Below, piece after piece: positions 15,893 through 23,871 of a stretch of DNA of 64,000 nt. Source of the DNA: Erwinia sorbitola (lineage in GTDB: Bacteria > Pseudomonadota > Gammaproteobacteria > Enterobacterales > Enterobacteriaceae); contig NZ_CP046509.1 of assembly GCF_009738185.1 (NCBI RefSeq), forward strand, positions 1,367,501 to 1,431,500, given 5' to 3'. The notes below the pieces were generated by a model. That model worked only from the letters and a program-made list of their open reading frames with translations. It made no database searches and was not told the DNA's origin. Each line of letters starts with the position of its first letter. The stretch's first letter is position 1. Made by a program: the position numbers and the translations under genes.

Positions 15893-17410
15893 ATGTGCGG
15901 TATTGTCGGGATCGCCGGTTTTGCACCGGTCAACCAGTCGATTTATGACGCGTTAACGGTGCTTCAGCACCGTGGGCAGGATGCCGCAGGCATCGTTACC
16001 ATTGATGCATTGAATTGCTTCCGTCTGCGTAAAGCAAACGGTCTGGTCAGCGATGTATTTGAAGCCCGCCATATGCAACGTATGCAGGGTAATATGGGTA
16101 TCGGCCATGTGCGTTACCCAACGGCAGGAAGCTCAAGTGCTTCTGAAGCCCAGCCTTTCTATGTTAACTCCCCTTACGGTATTACACTTGCCCATAACGG
16201 CAACCTGACCAATGCCCACGAACTGCGTAAAGAGCTGTTTGAAACTGGCCGCCGTCATGTAAATACCACTTCAGATTCTGAAATCCTGCTGAATATCTTT
16301 GCGCAGGAAGTGGATCGTTTCCAGCATGATCCGCTGGAAGCAGAGAACATCTTCTCCGCCGTTGCCGCAGTGCATCAGCGTGTACGCGGTGCCTATGCCT
16401 GCGTAGCGATGATCATCGGCCATGGTCTGGTGGCATTCCGCGACCCGAATGGCATTCGTCCGCTGGTGATCGGCAAGCGTCGTATGACTGATGGCCGTAC
16501 CGAGTATATGGTGGCCTCTGAGAGCGTGGCGCTGGATACCCTGGGCTTTGAGTTCCTGCGCGATGTGGCACCAGGTGAAGCAGTGTATGTGACCGAAAAA
16601 GGCCAGCTGTTTACCCGCCAGTGTGCAGAAAATCCGAAGTGCAACCCGTGCCTGTTCGAGTACGTTTACTTTGCACGCCCGGATTCATTCCTCGACAAAA
16701 TCTCGGTGTACAGCGCCCGCGTGCGTATGGGAACCAAGCTCGGTGAAAAGATCGCCCGCGAGTGGGAAGATCTGGATATCGATGTGGTCATCCCCATCCC
16801 TGAAACCTCCTGCGATATTGCACTGGAGATGGCGCGTATTCTCGATAAGCCCTACCGTCAGGGTTTTGTGAAAAACCGTTATGTCGGGCGTACCTTTATC
16901 ATGCCAGGTCAGCACCAGCGTCGTAGCGCAGTTCGCCGCAAGCTGAATGCTAACCGTGCCGAATTCCGCGGTAAAAACGTGCTTCTGGTGGATGACTCCA
17001 TCGTACGCGGAACCACCTCAGAACAGATTATCGAGATGGCGCGTGAAGCCGGAGCGAAGAAGGTGTATCTCGCTTCTGCGGCACCGGAAATCCGGTTCCC
17101 AAATGTCTACGGCATTGATATGCCAAGCGCCACAGAGCTGATTGCTCACGGTCGTGAAGTGGAAGAGATCCGTCAGCTAATCGGAGCAGATGCGCTGATC
17201 TTCCAGGATCTGAGCGATCTGATTGAGGCAGTGCGTGAAGAGAATCCAGACATCGCCCAGTTTGAGTGTTCAGTATTCGATGGTATCTACGTCACCAAAG
17301 ATGTAGACCAGCAGTACCTGGAATATCTGCAATCTCTGCGTAATGATGATGCGAAAGCGATGCAGCTTCAGAATGAAGTAGAGAATCTTGAAATGCACAA
17401 CGAAGGCTAA
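15893..17410 (+). CDS. purF: Amidophosphoribosyltransferase
   Basis: PurF makes 5-phosphoribosylamine from PRPP and glutamine, the first committed step of purine synthesis. The 505-residue protein has the N-terminal nucleophile Cys (CGIVGIAGFAPVNQ, after Met removal), glutamine-binding GHVRYPTAGSSSASEAQPF and LAHNGNLTNA, and the PRPP-binding motif VLLVDDSIVRGTTS (about residues 366-379). The length equals that of E. coli PurF. Regulated with cvpA through the PurR box. The stop is directly followed by an ERIC element. Confidence 0.98.
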   Translation: MCGIVGIAGFAPVNQSIYDALTVLQHRGQDAAGIVTIDALNCFRLRKANGLVSDVFEARHMQRMQGNMGIGHVRYPTAGSSSASEAQPFYVNSPYGITLAHNGNLTNAHELRKELFETGRRHVNTTSDSEILLNIFAQEVDRFQHDPLEAENIFSAVAAVHQRVRGAYACVAMIIGHGLVAFRDPNGIRPLVIGKRRMTDGRTEYMVASESVALDTLGFEFLRDVAPGEAVYVTEKGQLFTRQCAENPKCNPCLFEYVYFARPDSFLDKISVYSARVRMGTKLGEKIAREWEDLDIDVVIPIPETSCDIALEMARILDKPYRQGFVKNRYVGRTFIMPGQHQRRSAVRRKLNANRAEFRGKNVLLVDDSIVRGTTSEQIIEMAREAGAKKVYLASAAPEIRFPNVYGIDMPSATELIAHGREVEEIRQLIGADALIFQDLSDLIEAVREENPDIAQFECSVFDGIYVTKDVDQQYLEYLQSLRNDDAKAMQLQNEVENLEMHNEG

Positions 17411-17534
17411 TACCCGTCGTACTTCAAGCCATATGCGCGTTGGCTACGTCTGTTCACCCCGGTCACATAGTTGATCTATGCTCCCGGGGATTCACAGCCT
17501 TGCCGCCTTCATCTGACTCGAATTACTTAGGGTA
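17411..17534 (-). repeat. ERIC element downstream of purF
   Basis: A 124-bp imperfect palindrome of the ERIC (IRU) family: it starts TACCCGTCGTACTTCAAG, has the central CTCCCGGGGATTCAC, and ends ACTCGAATTACTTAGGGTA. It begins directly after the purF stop codon and runs in the reverse orientation of the usual consensus. Confidence 0.93.
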
Positions 17535-17656
17535 TACCTGCCGTACTTCAGGCAATGAGTGCGTTGGCTGCGTCTGACTCGAATTACTCAGGGTATACCG
17601 GCCGCACTTCAGGCAATGAGTGCGTTGGCTGCATCTGACTCGAATTACTCAGGGTA
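17535..17656 (-). repeat. Two tandem 61-bp ERIC deletion derivatives
   Basis: Two head-to-tail copies (17535-17595 and 17596-17656), each exactly 61 bp, differing at only a few bases. Each keeps the first 42 and last 19 bases of the neighbouring ERIC and lacks the central 63 bases. The break lies at a short direct repeat (CRTCTG, at the junctions CGTCTG and CATCTG), which suggests a slippage or recombination deletion followed by tandem duplication. Confidence 0.88.
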
Positions 17657-17671
17657 AATAAGCTAAGATGG

Positions 17672-17700
17672 GCCGGAAGCGATTCCGGCTCATTTTTTTT
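17672..17700 (+). terminator. Rho-independent terminator after purF
   Basis: GCCGGAA (17672-17678), loop GCGA, TTCCGGC (17683-17689), then CTCA and eight T (17693-17700). A strong terminator placed after the ERIC cluster and 11 nt before the ubiX start. Confidence 0.88.
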
Positions 17701-17711
17701 AAGGATTGTGT

Positions 17712-18281
17712 ATGAAACGACTCATTATTGGCATCTCAGGCGCCAGCGGTGTGATTTATGGCATCCGCACGCTGCAAATTTTGCAGCAGGTTAGCGGCGT
17801 GGAGACTCACCTGATAATGAGCCAGGCCGCACGACAGACGCTGGCGCTGGAAAGTGACTACTCGCTGCGTGAAGTGCAGGCGCTGGCGGACGTGGTGCAC
17901 GATGCGCGCGATATTGCGGCCAGTATCTCCTCAGGTTCCTATAAAACCGACGGCATGGCCATCCTGCCCTGTTCGATGAAAACCCTCTCCGGTATTGTTC
18001 ACAGCTACAGCGATGGCCTGCTGACCCGTGCCGCCGATGTGGTGCTGAAAGAGCGACGCCGGCTGGTGCTTTGTGTGCGTGAAACGCCGCTGCATCTTGG
18101 CCATCTGCGTATGATGACCACCGCTTCTGAACTGGGGGCGATTATTATGCCGCCAGTGCCTGCCTTTTATCATCGCCCGCAAAGCGTAATGGATATTGTC
18201 GACCAGACGGTTAACCGGGTGCTGGATCAGTTCGATATCGAGCTGGATGAAGATCTGTTTACGCGCTGGCAAGGTGCATAA
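17712..18281 (+). CDS. ubiX: Flavin prenyltransferase
   Basis: UbiX attaches a dimethylallyl group to FMN, making the prenylated-FMN cofactor for the decarboxylase UbiD in ubiquinone synthesis. The 189-residue protein has the Rossmann-like FMN motif LIIGISGASGVIYGI, the segment ISSGSYKTDGMAILPCSMKTL, and the conserved RETPLHLGHLRMM and PPVPAFYHRPQS. ATG at 17712 gives the family start MKRLIIGIS and follows AAGGA. Its promoter would have to overlap the preceding terminator/ERIC region. Confidence 0.96.
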   Translation: MKRLIIGISGASGVIYGIRTLQILQQVSGVETHLIMSQAARQTLALESDYSLREVQALADVVHDARDIAASISSGSYKTDGMAILPCSMKTLSGIVHSYSDGLLTRAADVVLKERRRLVLCVRETPLHLGHLRMMTTASELGAIIMPPVPAFYHRPQSVMDIVDQTVNRVLDQFDIELDEDLFTRWQGA

Positions 18282-18344
18282 CAGCCGCTGATGCGCACTA
18301 CATTAGTGCAAATGTTGGTGCTGAATCGCTTTTCGTGCAAGTTG

Positions 18345-18356
18345 TGCACCAATATG
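18345..18356 (+). promoter_or_regulatory. Putative NtrC-binding half site
   Basis: TGCACCAATATG matches 11 of 12 positions of the left part of glnA-type NtrC sites (TGCACCAACATGGTGCT, from memory); the right half is degenerate. It is about 115 bp upstream of the sigma-54-like promoter, a normal enhancer distance. Confidence 0.5.
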
Positions 18357-18467
18357 AAACATTGTTACTCCTGTATTCCAACAAACCTGCTATAAATTTT
18401 CCTGCAAACCGAGCGATCACGGTGCCTGGGACCTCCCGCGATAGAAACAGCACCGTGCTACAAAATG

Positions 18468-18484
18468 TGGCACGGAACCTGCTA
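18468..18484 (+). promoter_or_regulatory. Sigma-54 (RpoN) promoter for hisJ/argT
   Basis: TGGCACGGAACCTGCTA fits the -24/-12 consensus TGGCACG-N4-TTGCW with one mismatch and the correct GG-to-GC spacing. It lies 188 nt upstream of the binding-protein start. Confidence 0.75.
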
Positions 18485-18533
18485 ATTGTATTGTGTAAGT
18501 CACTGTGCAGACACATCATGAACCATTAAAAAT

Positions 18534-18658
18534 AATAGCCCCGAAAGATTTCGGGTTGCGGGCAAACGGCAATCAAACAAATCTCAGGAGCTTACATCAG
18601 TAAGTGACGGGATAAGTGAGAACAGCCAATGCTTATGCAGCGTGAAAGATGAAGGGGA
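18534..18658 (+). repeat. ERIC element in the 5' leader of hisJ/argT
   Basis: Diverged ERIC: CCGAAAGATTTCGGGTTGC near its left end, the ERIC core CAGGAGCTTACATCAGTAAG, and right arm AACAGCCAATGCTTATGC. The end is 13 nt from the start codon, so it is transcribed in the leader from the sigma-54 promoter. The boundaries are approximate. Confidence 0.8.
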
Positions 18659-18671
18659 CTGAGGATAATTT

Positions 18672-19454
18672 ATGAAAAAGCAGGTCCTGGCTCTCTCCCT
18701 GTTAATGTCCATTACAGCTGCAAGCAGCGCTTTTGCTGCGGGTCCAAAAACGCTGCGCATCGGTACCGATCCTACCTATGCACCGTTCGAAATGAAAAAT
18801 GCTCAGGGGCAGCTGGTTGGTTTTGATATCGACCTGGCTACCGAAATCTGTAAGCGTATGGAAACCAAATGTACCTTTGTGGAGAGCGACTTCGACGCGC
18901 TTATCCCATCGCTGAAAGCGAAGAAGATCGATGCGATTATCTCTTCCCTGTCAATCACCGAAAAGCGTCAGCAGGAGATCGCCTTCTCTGAAAAACTGTA
19001 CGCAGCTAACTCACGCCTGATTGCACCGAAAGGCTCCAAAATTCAGCCGACCCTGGAATCCCTGAAAGGAAAAACCATCGGTCTGTTACAGGGCACCACG
19101 CAGGAAACTTACGCTAACGAAAACTGGCGTCCAAAAGGCGTGACGGTCACCCCATACGCCAACCAGGATCTGGTATATCAGGATCTGACTGCGGGCCGTA
19201 TCGACGCTGCGTTCCAGGATGAAGTCGCCGCCAGCGAAGGCTTCCTCAAACAGCCAGCGGGTAAAGAGTATGCGTTTGCCGGCCCGGCGGTGAAGGATGA
19301 GAAGATCTTTGGTGTAGGTACCGGTATCGGGATGAGCAAAGAGAACCCTCAGCTGAAAGCCGCTATCGACAAAGCCTTTGATGAGATTCGCAAAGATGGC
19401 ACCTACGACAAATTAGCGAAGAAATATTTCGATTTTGATGTGTACGGCGGTTAA
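18672..19454 (+). CDS. hisJ: Periplasmic histidine / lysine-arginine-ornithine-binding protein
   Basis: A 260-residue periplasmic binding protein of the amino-acid (HisJ/ArgT) family. Signal peptide KKQVLALSLLMSITAASSAFA, then the mature part (AGPKTLRIGTDPTYAPFEMK), ligand motifs DFDALIPSLKAKKIDAIISS, LLQGTTQETYANENW and DAAFQDEVAASEGF, and the typical end KKYFDFDVYGG. E. coli has two such genes (argT, hisJ) before hisQMP; here there is only one, mixing features of both (DLVYQDLTAGR, TQETYAN like ArgT; FQDEVAAS, GVGTG like HisJ). Either name could apply. Followed by a hairpin and an ERIC before hisQ. Confidence 0.93.
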   Translation: MKKQVLALSLLMSITAASSAFAAGPKTLRIGTDPTYAPFEMKNAQGQLVGFDIDLATEICKRMETKCTFVESDFDALIPSLKAKKIDAIISSLSITEKRQQEIAFSEKLYAANSRLIAPKGSKIQPTLESLKGKTIGLLQGTTQETYANENWRPKGVTVTPYANQDLVYQDLTAGRIDAAFQDEVAASEGFLKQPAGKEYAFAGPAVKDEKIFGVGTGIGMSKENPQLKAAIDKAFDEIRKDGTYDKLAKKYFDFDVYGG

Positions 19455-19472
19455 GTAAAACCCTGTCTGCGG

Positions 19473-19495
19473 CCTCACCGTGAACAGCGGTGAGG
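19473..19495 (+). terminator. Hairpin after hisJ
   Basis: CCTCACCG (19473-19480) pairs perfectly with CGGTGAGG (19488-19495), loop of 7 nt, 18 nt after the hisJ stop. There is no long T-run. It could stabilise the hisJ message or cause partial termination, giving more binding protein than permease. Confidence 0.65.
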
Positions 19496-19518
19496 TTGAT
19501 GTTAGCAAATGATTATTT

Positions 19519-19640
19519 ATACCTAATTAATTCGGGCTACAGCAAGGCGGCAAACGACTCAATCCCGATGACCTTACATAAGTAAGTTATTCGGGTGAGC
19601 GAGAGCGGCCAACGCAGCTGCAGCCTGGATTTTAACGGTA
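19519..19640 (+). repeat. ERIC element between hisJ and hisQ
   Basis: ERIC-family palindrome of about 122 bp: TATACCTAATTAATTCGG at the left, the core CCTTACATAAGTAAG, GAGCGGCCAACGCAGCTGCA, and a right end near TTTTAACGGTA. It fills most of the intercistronic gap. In Salmonella the same hisJ-hisQ gap holds the REP sequence that was among the first described. Confidence 0.85.
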
Positions 19641-19658
19641 GAAAGACAGGATGTGCTT

Positions 19659-20345
19659 ATGCTGTATGGCTACTCTGAAGTCATTTTTAAAGGTGCGATG
19701 GTGACACTGGAGCTGGCCCTCAGTTCGGTAGTGTTTGCCGTTATCCTGGGATTGATTGGCGCCGGGGCCAAACTCTCCAGTAGCCGCCTGCTGGTGGTTA
19801 TTTTTGAAGGCTATACCACACTGATCCGCGGTGTACCGGATCTGGTACTGATGCTGCTGATCTTCTACGGTCTGCAAATCGCTCTCAACCAGGTAACGGA
19901 TTTCCTCGGCCTGCCGCAGTTTGATATCGATCCCATGGTGGCCGGTATCATCACCCTGGGCTTTATCTACGGAGCCTACTTCACCGAAACCTTTCGTGGT
20001 GCCTATATGGCCGTACCGAAAGGACAGATCGAGGCTGCGACCGCCTTTGGTTTCACCCGTTCTCAGGTATTCCGCCGCATAATGTTCCCTGGCATGATGC
20101 GCTTTGCGCTACCGGGTATCGGCAATAACTGGCAGGTGATCCTCAAAGCCACCGCGCTGGTATCGCTGCTTGGGCTGGAAGATGTGGTGAAAGCCACTCA
20201 GCTGGCGGGGAAATCGACATGGGAACCGTTCTATTTCGCCATCGTCGCCGGTGTTATCTATCTGATTTTTACCACGCTCTCCAACGGAGTGCTCTGGTGG
20301 CTGGAACGCCGATATACGGTGGGTGTTAAAAGGGCTGATCTATGA
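19659..20345 (+). CDS. hisQ: Histidine/basic amino acid ABC transporter permease HisQ
   Basis: One of two inner-membrane permeases of the HisQMP2 importer. The 228-residue protein has about five helices (GAMVTLELALSSVVFAVILG, DLVLMLLIFYGLQIAL, MVAGIITLGFIYGAYF and others) and the EAA loop GAYMAVPKGQIEAATAFG that docks to HisP. ATG at 19659 gives the conserved start MLYGYSEVIF and lies 8 nt after GACAGG; a GTG at 19653 is less likely. It overlaps hisM by 4 nt. Confidence 0.96.
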   Translation: MLYGYSEVIFKGAMVTLELALSSVVFAVILGLIGAGAKLSSSRLLVVIFEGYTTLIRGVPDLVLMLLIFYGLQIALNQVTDFLGLPQFDIDPMVAGIITLGFIYGAYFTETFRGAYMAVPKGQIEAATAFGFTRSQVFRRIMFPGMMRFALPGIGNNWQVILKATALVSLLGLEDVVKATQLAGKSTWEPFYFAIVAGVIYLIFTTLSNGVLWWLERRYTVGVKRADL

Positions 20346-21058
20346 TTGAAATTATTCAGGAGTACTGGAAAGCCCTGCTGTGGACGGATGGTTACCGCTT
20401 CTCTGGCGTGGCGATCACGCTTTGGCTGCTGGTGGTGTCCGTCGGGCTGGGCGGCTGTCTGGCGGTGCTGATGTCGATTGCCCGCGTCTCTCCCGTCAAA
20501 GCCATCCGTTTTCCGGTGTGGCTGTTTACCTACGTGTTTCGCGGAACGCCGCTGTATGTGCAGCTACTGGTGTTTTACTCCGGTATGTACACGCTGGAGG
20601 TGGTGAAGGGCACTGAATTGCTCAATGCTTTTTTCCGCAGCGGGCTGAACTGTACGCTGCTGGCGCTGACGCTTAATACCTGTGCCTACACGACGGAGAT
20701 CTTTGCCGGGGCAATCCGCGCGGTACCGCATGGAGAGATCGAAGCTGCACGTGCTTACGGGTTCTCCACCTTCAAACTGTATCGCTGCATTATTATGCCT
20801 TCCGCCCTGCGTTCGGCGCTGCCTGCTTACAGTAATGAAGTGATTTTGATGCTGCACTCGACGGCGCTGGCGTTTACCGCCACCGTGCCGGATCTGCTCA
20901 AAGTGGCGCGCGATATTAACTCCGCCACCTATCAGCCGTTTATTGCTTTTGGCATTGCGGCGGTGCTGTATCTGATTATTTCCTATGTGTTGATTAGTCT
21001 GTTCCGTAAAGCGGAAAAACGCTGGCTGGCGCACGTTAAACCTTCATCGTCACACTGA
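20342..21058 (+). CDS. hisM: Histidine/basic amino acid ABC transporter permease HisM
   Basis: Second permease of the importer, 238 residues. Membrane segments include ITLWLLVVSVGLGGCLAVLM and FGIAAVLYLIISYVLISLF; the EAA loop is GAIRAVPHGEIEAARAYG. The ATGA overlap with hisQ implies coupled translation, and hisP starts 9 nt after the stop. It forms the translocation pathway as a heterodimer with HisQ. Confidence 0.96.
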   Translation: MIEIIQEYWKALLWTDGYRFSGVAITLWLLVVSVGLGGCLAVLMSIARVSPVKAIRFPVWLFTYVFRGTPLYVQLLVFYSGMYTLEVVKGTELLNAFFRSGLNCTLLALTLNTCAYTTEIFAGAIRAVPHGEIEAARAYGFSTFKLYRCIIMPSALRSALPAYSNEVILMLHSTALAFTATVPDLLKVARDINSATYQPFIAFGIAAVLYLIISYVLISLFRKAEKRWLAHVKPSSSH

Positions 21059-21067
21059 GTAAACACT

Positions 21068-21841
21068 ATGGCTGATAATAAATTAAGCGTCACCGAGCTG
21101 CATAAACGTTACGGTGAACATGAAGTGCTGAAGGGTGTTTCACTCCAGGCGAATGCCGGGGATGTGATCTCAATCATTGGTTCATCCGGCTCCGGAAAAA
21201 GTACTTTCCTGCGCTGCATTAACTTCCTCGAAAAACCGAGTGAAGGCACCATTTCGGTGAATAACGAAAATATCAATCTGGTGCGTGATGTTGATGGTCA
21301 GCTGAAAGTTTCCAATAAAGAGCAGCTGCGTATGCTGCGCACCCGCCTGACGATGGTGTTCCAGCATTTTAATCTCTGGAGCCATATGACGGTGCTGGAG
21401 AACGTCATGGAAGCGCCGGTACAGGTGCTGGGCCTGAGCAAAAGTGAAGCGCGTGAGCGCGCCATTCGCTACCTGGATAAGGTGGGCATTGACGAGCGTG
21501 CGCGGGCGAAATACCCGGTACATCTGTCAGGGGGCCAGCAGCAGCGTGTCTCTATTGCCCGTGCACTGGCAATGGAGCCTGAGGTGCTGCTGTTTGATGA
21601 GCCTACCTCAGCGCTCGATCCCGAGCTGGTGGGTGAGGTGCTGCGTATTATGCAGAAACTGGCGGAAGAGGGGATAACCATGGTGGTGGTGACCCATGAG
21701 ATGGAGTTTGCCCGGCATGTGTCGAACCATGTGATTTTCCTGCATCAGGGAAAAATTGAAGAGGAAGGGCCGCCGGAGGAGGTGTTTAATCATCCGAAGA
21801 GTACGCGATTGCAGCAGTTTTTATCTGGGGCATTAAAGTAG
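21068..21841 (+). CDS. hisP: Histidine/basic amino acid ABC transporter ATPase HisP
   Basis: The 257-residue ATPase that powers HisQM. Walker A is IGSSGSGKST (about residues 38-47), signature LSGGQQQR, Walker B VLLFDEPTSALD, H-loop VVVTHEM. Family residues VFQHFNLWSHMTVLENV are intact. It is the last gene of the transport operon, followed by three REP-like palindromes that may stabilise the 3' end of the mRNA. Confidence 0.97.
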   Translation: MADNKLSVTELHKRYGEHEVLKGVSLQANAGDVISIIGSSGSGKSTFLRCINFLEKPSEGTISVNNENINLVRDVDGQLKVSNKEQLRMLRTRLTMVFQHFNLWSHMTVLENVMEAPVQVLGLSKSEARERAIRYLDKVGIDERARAKYPVHLSGGQQQRVSIARALAMEPEVLLFDEPTSALDPELVGEVLRIMQKLAEEGITMVVVTHEMEFARHVSNHVIFLHQGKIEEEGPPEEVFNHPKSTRLQQFLSGALK

Positions 21842-21874
21842 CGCTGGGCGAGTCACGCTTCGTCCGGTACTGAC

Positions 21875-21987
21875 GGGTCAGGCCTGCCTGACCCCTACGG
21901 TATTCGCTGTCCCGTAGGGGCGAGGCACGCCTCGCCCGATGCTGCGGTTTAGCACACTGTCCCGTAGGGGCGAGGCACGCCTCGCCC
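21875..21987. repeat. REP-like palindrome cluster after hisP
   Basis: Three palindromic units between convergent hisP and yfcH. Unit one (21875-21899, inverted) is GGGTCAGGCCTGCCTGACCC plus CTACG. Units two (21912-21937) and three (21962-21987) share CGTAGGGGCGAGGCACGCC followed by TCGCCC and lie in a 50-bp direct repeat. The same type of unit recurs after position 31935. Confidence 0.85.
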
Positions 21988-22003
21988 GGTGCCGATCCCG
22001 CCG

Positions 22004-22897
22004 TTAAATCACATCCGCCAGGGCATGATGCAATTCGTACCAGCGAAAACGAAATCCCGATGCTTCCAGACGCTGTGGCAGCACATGCTGCCCCCCCAGC
22101 ACCAGCACCGCTGATTCCCCCATCATCAGGCGGATTGCCGCCGCCGGAGTGCGCATAAACGCCGGACGGTGCATGACTTCACCCAGTGCAGCCGCAAACT
22201 GTTCATTGCGCACCGCGTAAGGTGCCACCAGATTAAACGGGCCGTCCAGCGTGGGATTATCCAGCAGCCAGATAATGCCGCTGACCGCATCGTCCAGATG
22301 CACCCACGGCAGATATTGCTTGCCATTACCCAGCGGCCCGCCAATACCCAGCTTAAACGGCAGCTTCATCTTCTCCAGCGCACCGCCCGTCGGCGACAGC
22401 ACCACGCCCGTTCGCAGCAGGCATACGCGGGTTCGTTCACTTTGCGCCTTCAGCGCCAGCTGCTCCCAGCGCGCACACAGCTCATGGGTAAACTCAGCGT
22501 GGCCCGGATCATCCTCGGTCACCACAATATCGCCAGTGTTCCCATAAAAACCGGTGGCGGAACCGGAAATCAGCACCGCAGGCGGCGTGCTGCTGGCCTG
22601 GATCAACTCAACCAGTCGCTGGGTAATCTGCCAGCGGCTATCGCACAGCAGGCGCTTCTGCGGTTCGCTCCAGCGCTTTGCCGCGATGGATTCCCCGGCC
22701 AGATTGATCACCGCATCAATGCCGTTTAAATCTTGCTGCTGATCCAGCCCCGACCACAGCGCGACCTTTTCACTCAGAGTTTCACGTGCAGCGGCAACGT
22801 TGCGGGTGACGACGCTAATCTGGTGGCCAGCCTGAAGTAATCGGGCAGTTAACGGGCGGCCAATCAGCCCCGTCGCACCGGTAATCAGAATATGCAT
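22004..22897 (-). CDS. yfcH: YfcH, NAD-dependent epimerase-like protein
   Basis: A 297-residue atypical short-chain dehydrogenase (TIGR01777 / SDR39U1-like family). N-terminal nucleotide-binding motif MHILITGATGLIGRPLTARL, then INLAGESIAAKRW and SGSATGFYG; the C-terminal DUF1731-type domain carries VLGGQHVLPQRLEASGFRF. The reaction is unknown. ATG at 22897 is preceded by AAGGA. The neighbours (hisP, yfcF) match the E. coli region. Confidence 0.93.
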   Translation of the reverse strand: MHILITGATGLIGRPLTARLLQAGHQISVVTRNVAAARETLSEKVALWSGLDQQQDLNGIDAVINLAGESIAAKRWSEPQKRLLCDSRWQITQRLVELIQASSTPPAVLISGSATGFYGNTGDIVVTEDDPGHAEFTHELCARWEQLALKAQSERTRVCLLRTGVVLSPTGGALEKMKLPFKLGIGGPLGNGKQYLPWVHLDDAVSGIIWLLDNPTLDGPFNLVAPYAVRNEQFAAALGEVMHRPAFMRTPAAAIRLMMGESAVLVLGGQHVLPQRLEASGFRFRWYELHHALADVI

Positions 22898-23102
22898 ACG
22901 GATAATCCTTCAGAATGAGCCAGTACAATTTCCTGCTTTCAGCATAGGTGAAGATATCAGGATTGCGTGTGATAAGGCGCACGCACAGCAATAGATGTGG
23001 GCTGCTCTGAAATACAAAAACATAGCCGCCGTGGAGATTGCCTTCAGCATAAAAAATCGGTAAACAGGATGTACCGATCTGTGAATGTCAGAGGTTAGCC
23101 CA

Positions 23103-23744
23103 ATGAGTTATCCCACGATTCTGTTGTGGTCAGATTCCAACTTTTTTAGTCCGTATGTGATGTCTGTATATGTTGCTCTGAGTGAGAAGGGCATTCCGTT
23201 TTCACTGAAGCGTGTCAACCTCAGCAGCCGCGAACATCAGCAGCAGGCTTATGGAGAAGTTTCACTGACGCGCCGCGTACCGACGTTGCAGGTCGACAAT
23301 TTCTACTTATCTGAATCTTCCGCCATCGCGGAATATCTCGAAGATCGCTTCCCGGCACCGGATTATGAGCGCCTCTATCCGCGTGATATCGAAAAACGCG
23401 CCAAAGCGCGTGAAATTCAGGCCTGGTTACGCAGTGATTTTATGCCTCTGCGCCAGCAGCGCCCAACGGAGGTGCTGTTTGCCGGTGCACGTTTCGCGCC
23501 GCTGGACGAAGCCGGGCAGCAGTCAGCCGCCACGCTGACAGAGGCAGTTGAGCGTCTGTTGCCGCCGGGCCAGCATAATCTGTTTGGTGAATGGTCGATA
23601 GCTGATACCGACCTGGCGCTGATGCTGAATCGTCTGGCGCTGCATGGCGACCCGCTGCCGCAGCGCCTGGCAGATTATGCGCATTTCCAGTGGCAGCGTG
23701 CATCCGTTCAGCTGTGGCTATCCGAGTCGTCAAAAACTGCATAG
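23103..23744 (+). CDS. yfcF: YfcF, glutathione S-transferase family protein
   Basis: A 213-residue GST-like protein. The N-terminal thioredoxin-like domain contains ILLWSDSNFFSPYVMSVYVA and the glutathione-binding TRRVPTLQVDNFYLSESSAI; the C-terminal helical domain contains EIQAWLRSDFMPLRQQRPTE and FGEWSIADTDLALMLNRL. E. coli YfcF has glutathione transferase and peroxidase activity. ATG at 23103 matches the family N-terminus and is spaced 8-10 nt from AGAGG; an in-frame ATG at 23085 is less likely. Confidence 0.93.
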   Translation: MSYPTILLWSDSNFFSPYVMSVYVALSEKGIPFSLKRVNLSSREHQQQAYGEVSLTRRVPTLQVDNFYLSESSAIAEYLEDRFPAPDYERLYPRDIEKRAKAREIQAWLRSDFMPLRQQRPTEVLFAGARFAPLDEAGQQSAATLTEAVERLLPPGQHNLFGEWSIADTDLALMLNRLALHGDPLPQRLADYAHFQWQRASVQLWLSESSKTA

Positions 23745-23871
23745 CGCACAAGAGCACAAAATGATGATTGCGAAGTGCAGCGTTAAACATTAATTTAGGC
23801 GGCCCGCACAACCGTGCGCGGAAATGTTTGATTCAACTGTGCGCCAGGCGCCAGAACAAAAAGGGTTACGG

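Larger units (their letters stand above)
18282..18671 (+). promoter_or_regulatory. Regulatory region of the histidine/basic amino acid transport operon
   Basis: 390 noncoding bases that hold, in order, a dyad TTGGTGC (18315-18321) / GCACCAA (18346-18352) containing an NtrC-like half site, a second dyad CACGGTGC (18418-18425) / GCACCGTG (18450-18457), a sigma-54-like promoter (18468-18484), and an ERIC element (about 18534-18658) ending just before the ribosome site. Nitrogen control of the argT promoter is known in Salmonella; the sites here fit that. Confidence 0.7.

Noticed and set aside
17411..17656. Possible CRISPR or tRNA-like structure
   Set aside because: The repeats are an ERIC and its deletion derivatives; there are no variable spacers and no tRNA cloverleaf.
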